Origin: Marinobacter sp. C7
GTDB taxonomy: Bacteria; Pseudomonadota; Gammaproteobacteria; Pseudomonadales; Oleiphilaceae
Direction: 5' to 3'
DNA length: 64,000 nucleotides
Assembly (NCBI RefSeq): GCF_022343555.1
Contig: NZ_JAKQZH010000005.1
Location: 92,064 to 156,063, forward strand
The notes beneath the pieces are model-generated. The model was not told where the DNA came from. It saw nothing but the letters and a program-made list of their open reading frames with translations, and ran no database searches. Made by a program: the position numbers and the translations under genes. Numbering within the stretch: the first letter of the stretch is position 1; every line of letters starts with the position of its first letter. Positions 1 to 8,048 of the stretch are shown one piece after another.

Positions 1-44
1 CTGCGTAGCCACGACAATCCAACGTTATTCACCCCCGCCTTCAT
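1..44 (-). CDS. Start of a downstream gene of the cumate-type operon (partial, runs off the window)
   Basis: An ATG at 44 overlaps the stop codon of the preceding decarboxylase gene in an ATGA, and 14 open codons (MKAGVNNVGLSWLR) follow to the window edge. The same 4-base coupling is used by the preceding genes, so this is very probably the next operon member. In p-cumate pathways the step after decarboxylation is hydrolysis of 2-hydroxy-6-oxo-7-methylocta-2,4-dienoate, so an alpha/beta hydrolase (CmtE) is one candidate. The 14 residues cannot confirm this. Confidence 0.55.
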   Translation of the reverse strand, partial: MKAGVNNVGLSWLR

Positions 45-778
45 GCCCAGACCTCACTCTCAGACGGAAACGCCAGGCTTTCATCCAGGGGCTCCGGATC
101 ATCTGCAGTCAGGTATTCCCAGAGTCTTTCAAACACTCTCCCCGACGATACCTGGCGAGCCAACACTTCATCCTTTGAAAGCAGCGATTGGCTTAAATCA
201 TCAGAAAGGTCACTGACATATCGCTCAATCCTAGCTGCGTCCTCAAGACACCAGGCTTTACACATGGCCTCTTCAATACTTCCACCAACAGTCACCGCGC
301 CGTTTCCACGCATAACCAACGCATCTTCATTAGCTATCTCCATTGCCAACTCGTCTGCCAAGGAATCATCACGAAGGAGACGTGGATCATCCCAAAACTG
401 ACAATCGGCAATGAAAGCCCCAACCCCATGACGAGGCTTAGGAACGCGCCTTAACGTGGATAAGGCCATCGTAACGGGAGGCATAACCCGACATATCCCG
501 CCCACATCTTGACGCCGGGCATAAATTCTTTGGTGAATTCTGACCTCACCGAGAACGCCTTTGGGCAAAGGTTGATTGACATTCACAATGACCCCATCGT
601 CATGTGAGCCAATCTGCCCCATGGGTTTTGCCGCACAGACCAAAAAAAGGTTCTCATCTATTCGGGCACTACAGTGGCCCCAAGCCCCAACCAGCCCATG
701 GCGGGCAAGCGCCCTCGAAACAAGACGAACACGCTGCTGCAAAACCGCAAGTGGTTGGCGCCCTGCAGGTAGACTCAT
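41..778 (-). CDS. cmtD: Class II aldolase/adducin-fold decarboxylase, HCOMODA decarboxylase-like (CmtD-like)
   Basis: This 245-residue protein has the class II aldolase/adducin fold pattern: a GEVRIH segment with E78, a substrate-loop region, and a late RGNGAVTVGGSIEEA segment. In p-cumate degradation such a protein removes the ring-derived carboxylate from 2-hydroxy-3-carboxy-6-oxo-7-methylocta-2,4-dienoate after meta-cleavage, and the neighbouring extradiol dioxygenase and dihydrodiol dehydrogenase fit that role. The three histidines that normally bind the metal are all replaced: the HxH pair at 96/98 reads C and V, and the RGHG histidine is N159, while the catalytic-type E78 is kept. The start overlaps the ferredoxin stop in an ATGA. 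Substrate is inferred from context. Confidence 0.7.
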   Translation of the reverse strand: MSLPAGRQPLAVLQQRVRLVSRALARHGLVGAWGHCSARIDENLFLVCAAKPMGQIGSHDDGVIVNVNQPLPKGVLGEVRIHQRIYARRQDVGGICRVMPPVTMALSTLRRVPKPRHGVGAFIADCQFWDDPRLLRDDSLADELAMEIANEDALVMRGNGAVTVGGSIEEAMCKAWCLEDAARIERYVSDLSDDLSQSLLSKDEVLARQVSSGRVFERLWEYLTADDPEPLDESLAFPSESEVWA

Positions 779-1128
779 GACCGATCATCCTCTACAAAAA
801 TCTGGTCACCCTGAACCTCAACATTCCATGTTTTAAGGGGTACCGTGCAGGGCATTCCACAGGCCTTACCTGTTCGAATGTCAAATCTACCAAAGTGCCA
901 GGTGCATTCTATTTCCTCACCCTCGACCATGCCGTCTTCCGAGAGCGATGCCTCACCATGCGTGCATCTGTCATCGGTCACATAAATATCACCGTCGAGG
1001 TTATAGACAGCAAGTTTATGACCATCCGGTAGCTCGGCCTGCATAACGTCTCCGGGCTCTACCTCGGAGACAGAACAAATCGGAACCCACTTGTTAGTAT
1101 TATTGGTAGCTATTATCTGCTGATTCAT
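775..1128 (-). CDS. cmtAd: Rieske [2Fe-2S] ferredoxin of the ring-hydroxylating dioxygenase
   Basis: The 117-residue product carries the Rieske motif C55-T-H57 and C75-T-W-H78, matching the small soluble ferredoxins that shuttle electrons from a flavin reductase to a three-component ring-hydroxylating dioxygenase. The reductase and both oxygenase subunits are in the same operon. Its start overlaps the dehydrogenase stop (ATGA) and its stop overlaps the decarboxylase start (ATGA), so translation is probably coupled. A nitrite-reductase small-subunit type Rieske protein is the alternative family, but the context argues for the dioxygenase role. Confidence 0.85.
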   Translation of the reverse strand: MNQQIIATNNTNKWVPICSVSEVEPGDVMQAELPDGHKLAVYNLDGDIYVTDDRCTHGEASLSEDGMVEGEEIECTWHFGRFDIRTGKACGMPCTVPLKTWNVEVQGDQIFVEDDRS

Positions 1129-1904
1129 AGCATTGTGCTCCCACCGTTTACACTCAGAACTTGACCAGTGATAAAAGATGCATCTGGCAGCGCGAGATAA
1201 GTCACTGCTGAAGCGATCTCATCCAACTCACCCGCTCGACCCAAGGGAATTACATCGATAAATTTTTGAGCCAACTCTGGCTGTGACTCCAGAAAATGGG
1301 CTAGCTGGGGCGTTGCAACCGCACAGGGAGCAACGGTATTTACCGTTACGCCATATTGTGCAAACTCCCTTGCTAATCCAGTTGTCAGTCCGTGAACACC
1401 GCCTTTGGCCGCGTTATATCCAGCGTGGTCGGGCAATCCATTGCGAACAGAATCAGCTCCAAGGTTGATGACGCGACCGTATTTACGGTCCCGCATGTCG
1501 GGAATAAATTCCCTGGTGCACCAAATCACGGTCCACAGGTTACGGTCTACCGTCTGCTTCAACGTCTCGGCTGTGTGCTCAAGGAAAGGAAGAATCACAC
1601 CCCCACCAGCACAGTTAACCAATATATCCACGGGCCCCAGTTCCGCTCTTGCGCGATTCCCAAGCTCTTTCACCGTTGACTCATTAGAGAGATCCCCAAC
1701 GAAATGGGCACAGTTAATGCCATATTCCGATGTTAACTCCCCACTTAACTTGTCAAGTTTCTCTTCAGAGAGGTCGGCCAGCATCAGATTGACGCCTGTG
1801 TAAGCTAGCTGCTCCGATATTGTTCGCCCAATCCCTTGGGCGGCTCCGGTAACAACGGCCACTTGTCCCTGAAGACAACCTTTCGACCAAGAATGCGCCC
1901 TCAT
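1125..1904 (-). CDS. cmtB: SDR dihydrodiol dehydrogenase (2,3-dihydroxy-2,3-dihydro-p-cumate dehydrogenase-like)
   Basis: This 259-residue short-chain dehydrogenase has the cofactor motif TGAAQGIG at 19-26, NCAGG at 97-101, and the catalytic Y163-x3-K167. The segment GADSVRNG before the tyrosine resembles dehydrogenases acting on carboxylated cis-dihydrodiols. In the operon it would re-aromatise the cis-dihydrodiol made by the dioxygenase into a 2,3-dihydroxybenzoate derivative with reduction of NAD+. A GGAGG ribosome binding site precedes the ATG, which overlaps the extradiol dioxygenase stop (ATGA). The product assignment as a dihydrodiol dehydrogenase is firm from context; the exact substrate is inferred. 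Confidence 0.8.
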   Translation of the reverse strand: MRAHSWSKGCLQGQVAVVTGAAQGIGRTISEQLAYTGVNLMLADLSEEKLDKLSGELTSEYGINCAHFVGDLSNESTVKELGNRARAELGPVDILVNCAGGGVILPFLEHTAETLKQTVDRNLWTVIWCTREFIPDMRDRKYGRVINLGADSVRNGLPDHAGYNAAKGGVHGLTTGLAREFAQYGVTVNTVAPCAVATPQLAHFLESQPELAQKFIDVIPLGRAGELDEIASAVTYLALPDASFITGQVLSVNGGSTML

Positions 1905-2800
1905 AGCGCCTCCTCGATTGGGCCACCCACACCAAATAGCGGGTCAGGCACTGCCCCCCAGGTATCCAATGACTCAGGAACTGCCTCAAGCATACGAGGC
2001 TCCCTAGCATCGACCTCTGGAAATTCTTCCATCCCGAAGCTGTATTCGAGTGTCGTGCCATCGGGATCAAGAAAATAAATGAACACACTGTTAGAAGGAG
2101 GATGCCGTCCCGGGCCGTAAACTATCTTGACGTCATTCTTTTTGAGTCGATAAAGGGCCTTACCAACATCATCAATATCCGTCACCATAAAGTTGATGTG
2201 GTGAAGACGATTCTTGCTAGAGGGGCCAACCGCAAATGTGTGATGGAATGGATTTGGAAAACACCGCATAAAGCAGATTCGGTCTTCTATGAAATCCGAA
2301 ATTCGAAACCCGAAATTCTCGACAAATGACTCACAAGCTGAATCAAAGTTCTTACTTCCAATGACAACGTGCCCGAGGCGAGCGATCTTCGCCACTGTAG
2401 GGACAAACTCAGTCGCCATTTGTGTAATGCTGCTAAAAAGCTCAACTGTTAAACCACTGACGGGCTCCTTTACCCTGAAGGTTTTACCTTGCTTATAAAA
2501 CTTTCGCTCCTTTTCCTCTACCCATTCGGGTGACATGTTCGATTGATCAAAGTATTCAAAGGCGGACTCAAGATCAGAGTCTCTCTCAACTTCAAATGCA
2601 ACTCTCTTAAGCCCTGGTTCCTGCGATTGGCACAAAACAATATTGTGATGATCTTTACTACACCTAAAGAATGCAACCTCTTCAAATTCATCTACGAGGT
2701 CGAGGCCAACAATATTTTTATAAAATTCTACGGATCGTTTTACGTCCGTGACGTTCACCGCAGCATAAGCTAGCTTTTTATATCGAAATGGAACAGACAT
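1901..2800 (-). CDS. cmtC: Type I extradiol (VOC-fold) ring-cleavage dioxygenase, 2,3-dihydroxy-p-cumate 3,4-dioxygenase-like
   Basis: The 299-residue protein consists of two VOC/glyoxalase-fold modules (about 7-125 and 140-255). The C-terminal one carries the iron-binding triad H144, H200/H201 and E252, typical of type I extradiol dioxygenases. In p-cumate degradation CmtC opens 2,3-dihydroxy-p-cumate between C3 and C4 next to the carboxylate, producing a carboxylated ring-fission product that needs the decarboxylase encoded downstream. The pairing of this enzyme with a class II aldolase-fold decarboxylase is characteristic of that route. It lies 17 bases after the beta-subunit gene and overlaps the next gene by four bases. 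Confidence 0.8.
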   Translation of the reverse strand: MSVPFRYKKLAYAAVNVTDVKRSVEFYKNIVGLDLVDEFEEVAFFRCSKDHHNIVLCQSQEPGLKRVAFEVERDSDLESAFEYFDQSNMSPEWVEEKERKFYKQGKTFRVKEPVSGLTVELFSSITQMATEFVPTVAKIARLGHVVIGSKNFDSACESFVENFGFRISDFIEDRICFMRCFPNPFHHTFAVGPSSKNRLHHINFMVTDIDDVGKALYRLKKNDVKIVYGPGRHPPSNSVFIYFLDPDGTTLEYSFGMEEFPEVDAREPRMLEAVPESLDTWGAVPDPLFGVGGPIEEAL

Positions 2801-2817
2801 ACAGAGAACTCCGCATC

Positions 2818-3312
2818 CTAAAGAATGATACTTACACGACCATGAGGCCTAAGGCCGTCCAGATCCAAGCGGCAAAGTTTTTCCCGTATTTTCAAAACCC
2901 CATTTTCTCGACATATACGGTAATAGTTACTTCCAATGTACGGATCAGTATTTCCGCCTTTTGTCCTAAATGTTACAACTGCTGCGGAAACTTCAGCTTC
3001 GTCATTATCCGTATCAATACTTCGGATCCTTACATTGCTCACTAAATGACGGGTTTTGGATCTCGGATACTCTGAGTGAGCCGTTTTCTTCATCAGCCGA
3101 GTCACTCGCTCCTCCATTCTCAGCCTGTCATCAGCAATGTAGAAAAGGGAGTCGTCTGCTTTTGCGTCTTTCGGCAAATCAGTGGATGGAACGTAGTAAG
3201 ATGCGTCCTTCGTATACAGGTCTAGCCACTCCTTTAGCTTCCAATCATCCAGCAAGTCTGCCTCAAGGAACAACAAATCTTCGATTTCGTTTCTATTGAA
3301 TTCTTTTGACAT
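2818..3312 (-). CDS. cmtAc: Ring-hydroxylating dioxygenase, beta (small) subunit
   Basis: The product (164 residues from the chosen start) belongs to the cystatin/NTF2-like beta subunits of Rieske non-haem dioxygenases: an acidic helical N-terminus (EIEDLLFLEADLLDDW), the LYTKDASYYVP core, and the conserved SNVRI and YRICREN strands. It assembles with the alpha subunit into a hexamer and has no cofactor. An upstream TTG could add five residues, but the ATG at 3312 has a GAGG site at correct spacing and is preferred. The gene sits 36 bases downstream of the alpha-subunit gene. Confidence 0.85.
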   Translation of the reverse strand: MSKEFNRNEIEDLLFLEADLLDDWKLKEWLDLYTKDASYYVPSTDLPKDAKADDSLFYIADDRLRMEERVTRLMKKTAHSEYPRSKTRHLVSNVRIRSIDTDNDEAEVSAAVVTFRTKGGNTDPYIGSNYYRICRENGVLKIREKLCRLDLDGLRPHGRVSIIL

Positions 3313-3348
3313 AAACGCCTCACACAATCTTAAAAGCGAAGAAATAAT

Positions 3349-4608
3349 TTAGGACTCAGCTTTCATGTAGTTATTCCACTGACTCCAGAAAACCCTCATC
3401 TGAAGCTCATCGTCATAGGAAGGTGATTCCAATCCCATTCCCTTTGAAATATCATTCCATTCCACCAACTTAAAATTTCGATACCCCGTTTGGCAGGACT
3501 CAAGTGCTTCAACATCATCAGGGGTAGCAAATCCACCAGGACCAAGAAATTCAAGGAAGTTATATAAACGATATTTCCTAGCCCACTCGGTTTCCTGATT
3601 GGGCGCCAACGCCCATCCATTGACTACCATATAGCCGGGTTCCGAAGGATAAAAAGTACGAACAGTCACAGCCATGATGTCGTTAATGACGAGGTTGGGA
3701 AAAATCAAAAGGTTTCTATTTTTATTGGCGATTCGATGTGCAATATCCTCACCATGGAGCTCGACCAGCCGGCCATAGATCTCCTGCATTTCTTTTTTCC
3801 CTTCTTCTCCAAACAGAGGAACCCATTGAGCAATTGGGCGTCCCCACGGAGCTGAATATTCAAGAACCGCATGGCCATTGCCCAAATCATGGCTCTTACC
3901 TTCGAGGGCAACGTCCGTTAGACCGCCGTTAGTATTCATCAGGTAATCAAGGTAACTTGCGTGAGTTGTTACTGCGTGATAACCATCGATGCTATTTTCG
4001 ACGAGAAGTTTCCAGTTCGCCCGGATTGCATACTCTTGGGAACCATCAACGACACCCATGCCTGATTCAGAGTGGCTCGCAATTAGGTCTAAATACTCCC
4101 TCGCACCCGCAAGATACTCAGGCAATGGAATAATGTCCGGGTCAAAACTAATAAAACAAAATCCAGCGTAGACATCGAAACGCGGAACTGATGCAAGGTC
4201 ACTACTACCATCATCATTAAATTCTGTGTCGTAACTCTCTTTACCAGGTTGATTTTTCAATTTTCCATCACAACCAAAAACCCAACCATGATAGAAGCAT
4301 TGGAAGTTTTTACTATTGCCCGAAGATTCCCGGCAAACGGTAGCGCCACGATGAGGACAGGTATTCAGTAGCGCATTCAGATTTCCTTTAGTATCGCGCG
4401 TCAGAATGATGTTTCTCTTTGCGACCGTCCTTGTAACGAAGTCGCCTTTTTTCTTCACTTCAGACTCGTGTCCAAGATAGAGCCAACACTTATCGAATAC
4501 TTTTTCATATTCCTGATCGAAAACATCGCTTTCTACAAAAGCCGACCTGGATACATGGAACGTATTTCTATCTCGGTCGATTTTTACGTATTCTTTTTGA
4601 TCTTTCAT
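3349..4608 (-). CDS. cmtAb: Ring-hydroxylating dioxygenase, alpha (large) subunit, p-cumate 2,3-dioxygenase-like
   Basis: This 419-residue catalytic subunit has an N-terminal Rieske centre (C84-P-H86, C104-x2-H107) and a C-terminal mononuclear iron site within ENSIDGYHAVTTH (E204, D208, H211, H216) plus a late acidic ligand near D364/D365. With the beta subunit, ferredoxin and reductase it would insert both atoms of O2 into a benzoate-type ring to give a cis-2,3-dihydrodiol carboxylate. The length is normal for the family. A GAGG site precedes the ATG. Cumate as substrate is inferred from the operon composition and the CymR-like operator; a related alkyl-benzoate is possible. Confidence 0.85.
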   Translation of the reverse strand: MKDQKEYVKIDRDRNTFHVSRSAFVESDVFDQEYEKVFDKCWLYLGHESEVKKKGDFVTRTVAKRNIILTRDTKGNLNALLNTCPHRGATVCRESSGNSKNFQCFYHGWVFGCDGKLKNQPGKESYDTEFNDDGSSDLASVPRFDVYAGFCFISFDPDIIPLPEYLAGAREYLDLIASHSESGMGVVDGSQEYAIRANWKLLVENSIDGYHAVTTHASYLDYLMNTNGGLTDVALEGKSHDLGNGHAVLEYSAPWGRPIAQWVPLFGEEGKKEMQEIYGRLVELHGEDIAHRIANKNRNLLIFPNLVINDIMAVTVRTFYPSEPGYMVVNGWALAPNQETEWARKYRLYNFLEFLGPGGFATPDDVEALESCQTGYRNFKLVEWNDISKGMGLESPSYDDELQMRVFWSQWNNYMKAES

Positions 4609-4626
4609 GACTTTAACCTCAATAAT

Positions 4627-5832
4627 TTATCTAATCTCACACTGTTTAATATTGACGGAAGAATCCGCCAGAAGATTGGCGTCAAGCTTTGAACCCTTTT
4701 GGATCCATTTGCGCGCAAAAGCTATATCTTTAGGACTATTGAAAGAAATACACCCGACGAGCTTCGAATCTTTATCCAATGCGAATTCGGAAAATTTCTG
4801 AGACTCTGAGGACAATCGAGCAACTTTATGATCCGAAGCACATGTCCCGACGACTTGTAGATTCAAATCACCTTGGTCCGACCAAAACCAGGTTAATTTG
4901 TCGTATGGTTCTTCTTTTCCAATGATGTTTCTTGCAACGGTAACAGCATGTTGTTGTGCATTAGCCCACGTTTCGACTCTCCCGAAAGAGCTGTATTGAG
5001 GCTGAGAGGCGATATCACCAGTGGCAAAGATATTGGGAATCAAAGTACGACCATAACGATCAACTCGAATTCCGAATTCATCAGTGATCCCCAAAGCTAA
5101 AAATGGCTCACTGTTTGGAATAACACCTACAGCGACCAAAACCTTGTCAGCCATTAGTGTTGTACCGTCCGACAGAATTAATTCACCTTGATCGTCGACT
5201 CGTTCCACAACGACACCAAGCTTGAATTTAATCCCTTTTTCAGAATGAATTTCTTGCAGAAAATTTGATGTTCGATGGGTGAGGCTTCTGGCCATCAACC
5301 GATCTGAAGCTTCGATGACTGTTACATCACACTCCTTGACTAACGCAGCGGCTGCTACCTCAAGCCCGATTACGCCACCACCGATAATTACTAGCTTTTC
5401 TCGATCATGGATGAAGGATTTGATCTTCTGGGCTTCTTCAAACGTGCGTAAGTAAATGATGTTCTCGCCCTGGATATTCGGCAGAGCTCTCGGACGCACG
5501 CCAGAGGCAATGATCAAAAAGTCATACTGCAGGCTCTGCCCGCTGTTCAGGACAACAGTTTGTTGGTCCGACCGGACATCAATGACCTTGCGCCCAAGAA
5601 TCAGAGTAATGTCTGACTGCTCAAATTCAGCGTAAGTATGGATCGACTTAAGATCGTAGTTGTCTTGAAGGAGCAGCTCTTTCGATAACTGTGGCCGCTC
5701 GTATGGCAAGTGACGCTCTTCCCCTATAAGGGTGATAGCTCCCTTAAAGCCATCTGCTCTTAGCTGCATTGCTGAGGCTGCACCTGCTTGCCCAGCGCCG
5801 ACGATAATTACATGTGCATCTTTAGTGCTCAT
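4627..5832 (-). CDS. cmtAa: NAD(P)H:ferredoxin reductase of the dioxygenase system
   Basis: This 401-residue flavoprotein is of the BphA4/TodA class. It has an N-terminal FAD-binding GxGxxG (G12, G14, G17 in VGAGQAGAAS), the PYERPQLSKELL segment, a second NAD-binding motif IIGGGVIGLE near residue 150, and the FATGDIAS motif near 270. It would pass electrons from NADH to the Rieske ferredoxin. It is the first gene of the operon, 18 bases ahead of the alpha subunit. The CymR-like operator lies 31-58 bases upstream of its ATG. Codon usage and base composition are visibly more AT-rich than the rest of the window. Confidence 0.85.
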   Translation of the reverse strand: MSTKDAHVIIVGAGQAGAASAMQLRADGFKGAITLIGEERHLPYERPQLSKELLLQDNYDLKSIHTYAEFEQSDITLILGRKVIDVRSDQQTVVLNSGQSLQYDFLIIASGVRPRALPNIQGENIIYLRTFEEAQKIKSFIHDREKLVIIGGGVIGLEVAAAALVKECDVTVIEASDRLMARSLTHRTSNFLQEIHSEKGIKFKLGVVVERVDDQGELILSDGTTLMADKVLVAVGVIPNSEPFLALGITDEFGIRVDRYGRTLIPNIFATGDIASQPQYSSFGRVETWANAQQHAVTVARNIIGKEEPYDKLTWFWSDQGDLNLQVVGTCASDHKVARLSSESQKFSEFALDKDSKLVGCISFNSPKDIAFARKWIQKGSKLDANLLADSSVNIKQCEIR

Positions 5833-5862
5833 CTCGCACTGACCTCTGTTTTTATCTTTATA

Positions 5863-5890
5863 AACTTACAGACCGTACAGTCTGTTTGTT
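5863..5890. promoter_or_regulatory. CymR-like (cumate) operator
   Basis: The sequence contains ACAGAC, a 6-base spacer, then GTCTGT (5868-5885), and the outer bases extend the dyad to AAC.TACAGAC versus AACAAACAGAC on the opposite arm (9 of 11 matching). The known operator of the TetR-family repressor CymR, which controls p-cymene and p-cumate operons in Pseudomonas putida F1, has the same ACAGAC/GTCTGT half-sites and the same spacer length. It lies directly upstream of the first dioxygenase-system gene, where a bound repressor would block transcription. No regulator gene is visible in the window, so it is presumably encoded elsewhere. Confidence 0.75.
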
Positions 5891-5893
5891 TTG

Positions 5894-5925
5894 GTAAGAT
5901 TCGCATCGGAACTGATCCATGTCAA
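5894..5925 (-). promoter_or_regulatory. Possible promoter of the cumate-type operon
   Basis: Reading the minus strand, a perfect -35 hexamer TTGACA occupies 5925-5920. Only weak -10 candidates with about three of six matches (for example AATCTT or TCTTAC) fall at suitable spacing near 5894-5901. The operator-like dyad lies immediately downstream, about where the transcription start and first bases would be, which is a usual repressor position. The -10 is poor, so the exact start is uncertain. Confidence 0.4.
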
Positions 5926-6652
5926 GAATTCTCGAGAAAAAAGTTGACGGATTGACTTTGTCAGTCGCGCGGAGCCCGCTTTTCAGCCACTAACCGATTG
6001 ATTTCCGGACTTTTTCGGCCCCAATCTGCCCCTAAGAGTCTAAGAAGCTCATGGAATCGGGGCTTTGAAGCTCTGTTGTGCGACCGGAGGAATACGCCGC
6101 ATACACGTCAACAATTTGGGTGGTTCGGAGCGGCTGCGCGCTTAAGGCAGTAGCTGGTTGGTATGATGAATGAGCTTTATCCTGGCACTGTGGGTAGGTC
6201 GAAAGTGAAGAGAGGAACTCCCCCTCCTCACTTTGGCGTGCACCATTCGCCGTAATCGGCATCTTTCCAGAATGTAACGTTTTGGGGGAACAGAGGAGGT
6301 TTCGAGGCGGGACTAATCCGAATCACATGGAGTGGATCAAATTTTTGGAAGCGACTCCAACCCCGCAATTTGAAAATCCGCAAGTGGATTATTGATATAG
6401 AAATCAAAGTTTGGTTGGGCTAATTCCCCGTTCGGTGTCAGAAGACTTTTTGTTTTGTGTACCCAAGCCCTGTCTCGATTCAAGCATGTGAAAAGGGGGT
6501 ATATTAGGGGGTACCTTTTTAGATTCCTAAAATTTTACGCGTACTTTCATGAGCTTATATTAGAGAAGGAGTCCTGCCGGGGGTACCACAATCCTTTCCA
6601 GCCAATTTGAATCAAGCCCTCCCCTTCGTCCAGAGCCACCCCGCAACGTCAC
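5926..6652. other. Gene-poor junction between the catabolic operon and the chromosomal flank
   Basis: About 730 bases hold no convincing gene. The only open frame (6032-6262, minus) has no recognisable domain and no good ribosome binding site. A short palindrome TGAC-TTT-GTCA lies at 5953-5963. The stretch near 6200-6290 looks like sequence seen at transposon ends but carries no transposase. Base composition is mixed and AT-rich towards 6340-6560. The region may be a worn insertion boundary of the catabolic island; this is inference. Confidence 0.4.
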
Positions 6653-7444
6653 TCAGCGTTCGGCAAATACCTGCTTAACCACCGGCATTGCCGAGAACAC
6701 ATTCGGCCAGCCCGCATAAAACGCAAGGTGCGTGAGTACCTCAGAGGCCTGCTCCTTGCTCAGACCATTGTCCATCGCCTTGTTCAGGTGAAAAGGAACC
6801 TGCTCAACCTTTCCGGCAGCGATCAGTGCACTCACTGTGACCAGGCTGCGGTCTCTTGGTTCGAGCCCCGGCCTTAACCAAAGATCCAGAAAAAGTGTTT
6901 TTTCCGTGTAATCAACAACACCCTGTGATACTTCACCATAGGTGTCCTGTACAAACGCCTGTCTTTTGGCCTCGGCTTCCTTGTCCAGCGGCAACAGCTC
7001 TGGCGAAACCGAAGGCAGCCGGGAAGCCTCGATCCCTCGCTTTGCAAAGACATCAGCCGTGACCGCGACCGCAGACATGGCGTTTCCCCAGCCCGAGTAG
7101 AAGGCAAGGTGGGTAACCAGTTCGGAGATCTCTGAAGGTTTTACCCCGTTATCCAGGGCCAAACGAACATGGTAGGGCATTTCAATTTGCTGGTTTCGTG
7201 AAATCAGGGCGGCCAGGGTGACCACGCTCCGATCTCGGGGTGACAGACCCGGCCTGCTCCAAACCTCCTCAAGGACAAGGTTTTGCGTATAAAAGGCGAG
7301 CGCGGGCGACACCGACTGGACTTCCGCGGTCGTGGGCGCACTTGATGGTAATTGAAGGTTGGGGTTTGCAGCCGAGTCCTGAGCAGTCGCTGGGCCCGAC
7401 ATGCAGAGCGCGAGTGGAAACAGAGTTTTGGTCAATCTTTTCAT
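6653..7444 (-). CDS. Exported protein with two carboxymuconolactone decarboxylase (CMD/AhpD-like) domains
   Basis: Two tandem CMD repeats are visible: each has a VLEEVWSRPGLSPRDRSVVTLAALI-type helix (cut short here) followed by a PYHVRLALDNG or PFHLNKAMDNG segment and a LVTHLAFYSGW or VLTHLAFYAGW segment. The N-terminus (MKRLTKTLFPLALCMSGPATAQ) is a signal peptide, so it acts in the periplasm. Neither repeat has the CxxC of peroxidase-type AhpD proteins, so a redox role cannot be assumed. The ATG at 7444 is preferred over a TTG six codons upstream because GAGAG lies at correct spacing and the signal peptide starts there; 263 residues result. Function unknown; neighbours suggest stress metabolism. 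Confidence 0.75.
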   Translation of the reverse strand: MKRLTKTLFPLALCMSGPATAQDSAANPNLQLPSSAPTTAEVQSVSPALAFYTQNLVLEEVWSRPGLSPRDRSVVTLAALISRNQQIEMPYHVRLALDNGVKPSEISELVTHLAFYSGWGNAMSAVAVTADVFAKRGIEASRLPSVSPELLPLDKEAEAKRQAFVQDTYGEVSQGVVDYTEKTLFLDLWLRPGLEPRDRSLVTVSALIAAGKVEQVPFHLNKAMDNGLSKEQASEVLTHLAFYAGWPNVFSAMPVVKQVFAER

Positions 7445-7510
7445 GACAGTTTCTCTCTTCAAGTAATATTGGAATGTCCGAACTCTGGGAGAGTGAGCCC
7501 TGATGCCGGG

Positions 7511-7981
7511 TCAGTCGGCTCGGGAAATGGTCGCAGTGAAGGTTTCTGTGTGCGTGAGCCGCTCAAGCCCCTTGGTCACTGTCCCAAGATTAATGAGGGA
7601 TCTGGCGTAGCCGAAATCCCGGTAAAAGATCGCCAGATTTCCCCAGGGCGCGTAGTAAGTGAAGCTACCCACCGCCGGGTCGAACCCCTTCGGTGAGCCC
7701 TCGGTCGACAGACGGTTCGGAAGGTCACTGACCTTTTCAATACCGTGATAATCCTTGAATGTCAGCGTCAAAGGCAGTTGCGCCACGAAATCTCTGGTAG
7801 CGGCGGAATCTTCCAGAGCGACTTCGACGGTCTCACCATCAATTTCCATAATGATCTGCGTTTTACCAGTCATGGATTCACTCCCTGAGGGTTCCGGGTT
7901 GGCGTCAGCGGAAACCATCCCCGAGTAACGGATGCAGACAAGCAGAAGGAAGACCTTCGAGACGCTCGATGGAGATATCAT
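7511..7981 (-). CDS. Exported cyclophilin-like fold protein
   Basis: The 156-residue product begins with a hydrophobic leader (VFLLLVCIRYSGMVSA) and continues with the small cyclophilin-like domain typical of this uncharacterised family: KTQIIMEIDGETVEVALEDS, a LTLTFKDYHGIEKVSDLP stretch, and a final GNLAIFYRDFGYARSLINLGTV. The family is structurally related to cyclophilins but is not a demonstrated prolyl isomerase. The ATG at 7981 is chosen over an upstream TTG because GGAGGGG precedes it at correct distance. It lies between the CMD-protein gene and the AraC regulator gene, all on the minus strand. Confidence 0.75.
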   Translation of the reverse strand: MISPSSVSKVFLLLVCIRYSGMVSADANPEPSGSESMTGKTQIIMEIDGETVEVALEDSAATRDFVAQLPLTLTFKDYHGIEKVSDLPNRLSTEGSPKGFDPAVGSFTYYAPWGNLAIFYRDFGYARSLINLGTVTKGLERLTHTETFTATISRAD

Positions 7982-8048
7982 TGATCGCCCCTCCAAACGC
8001 TACGCTGTCATTTCACAGGTCAGTGGGTTCGTTATTGCAAGGAATCTG

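Noticed and set aside
6032..6262. 76-codon open frame in the junction region
   Set aside because: No ribosome binding site, no domain and no codon bias; treated as non-coding.
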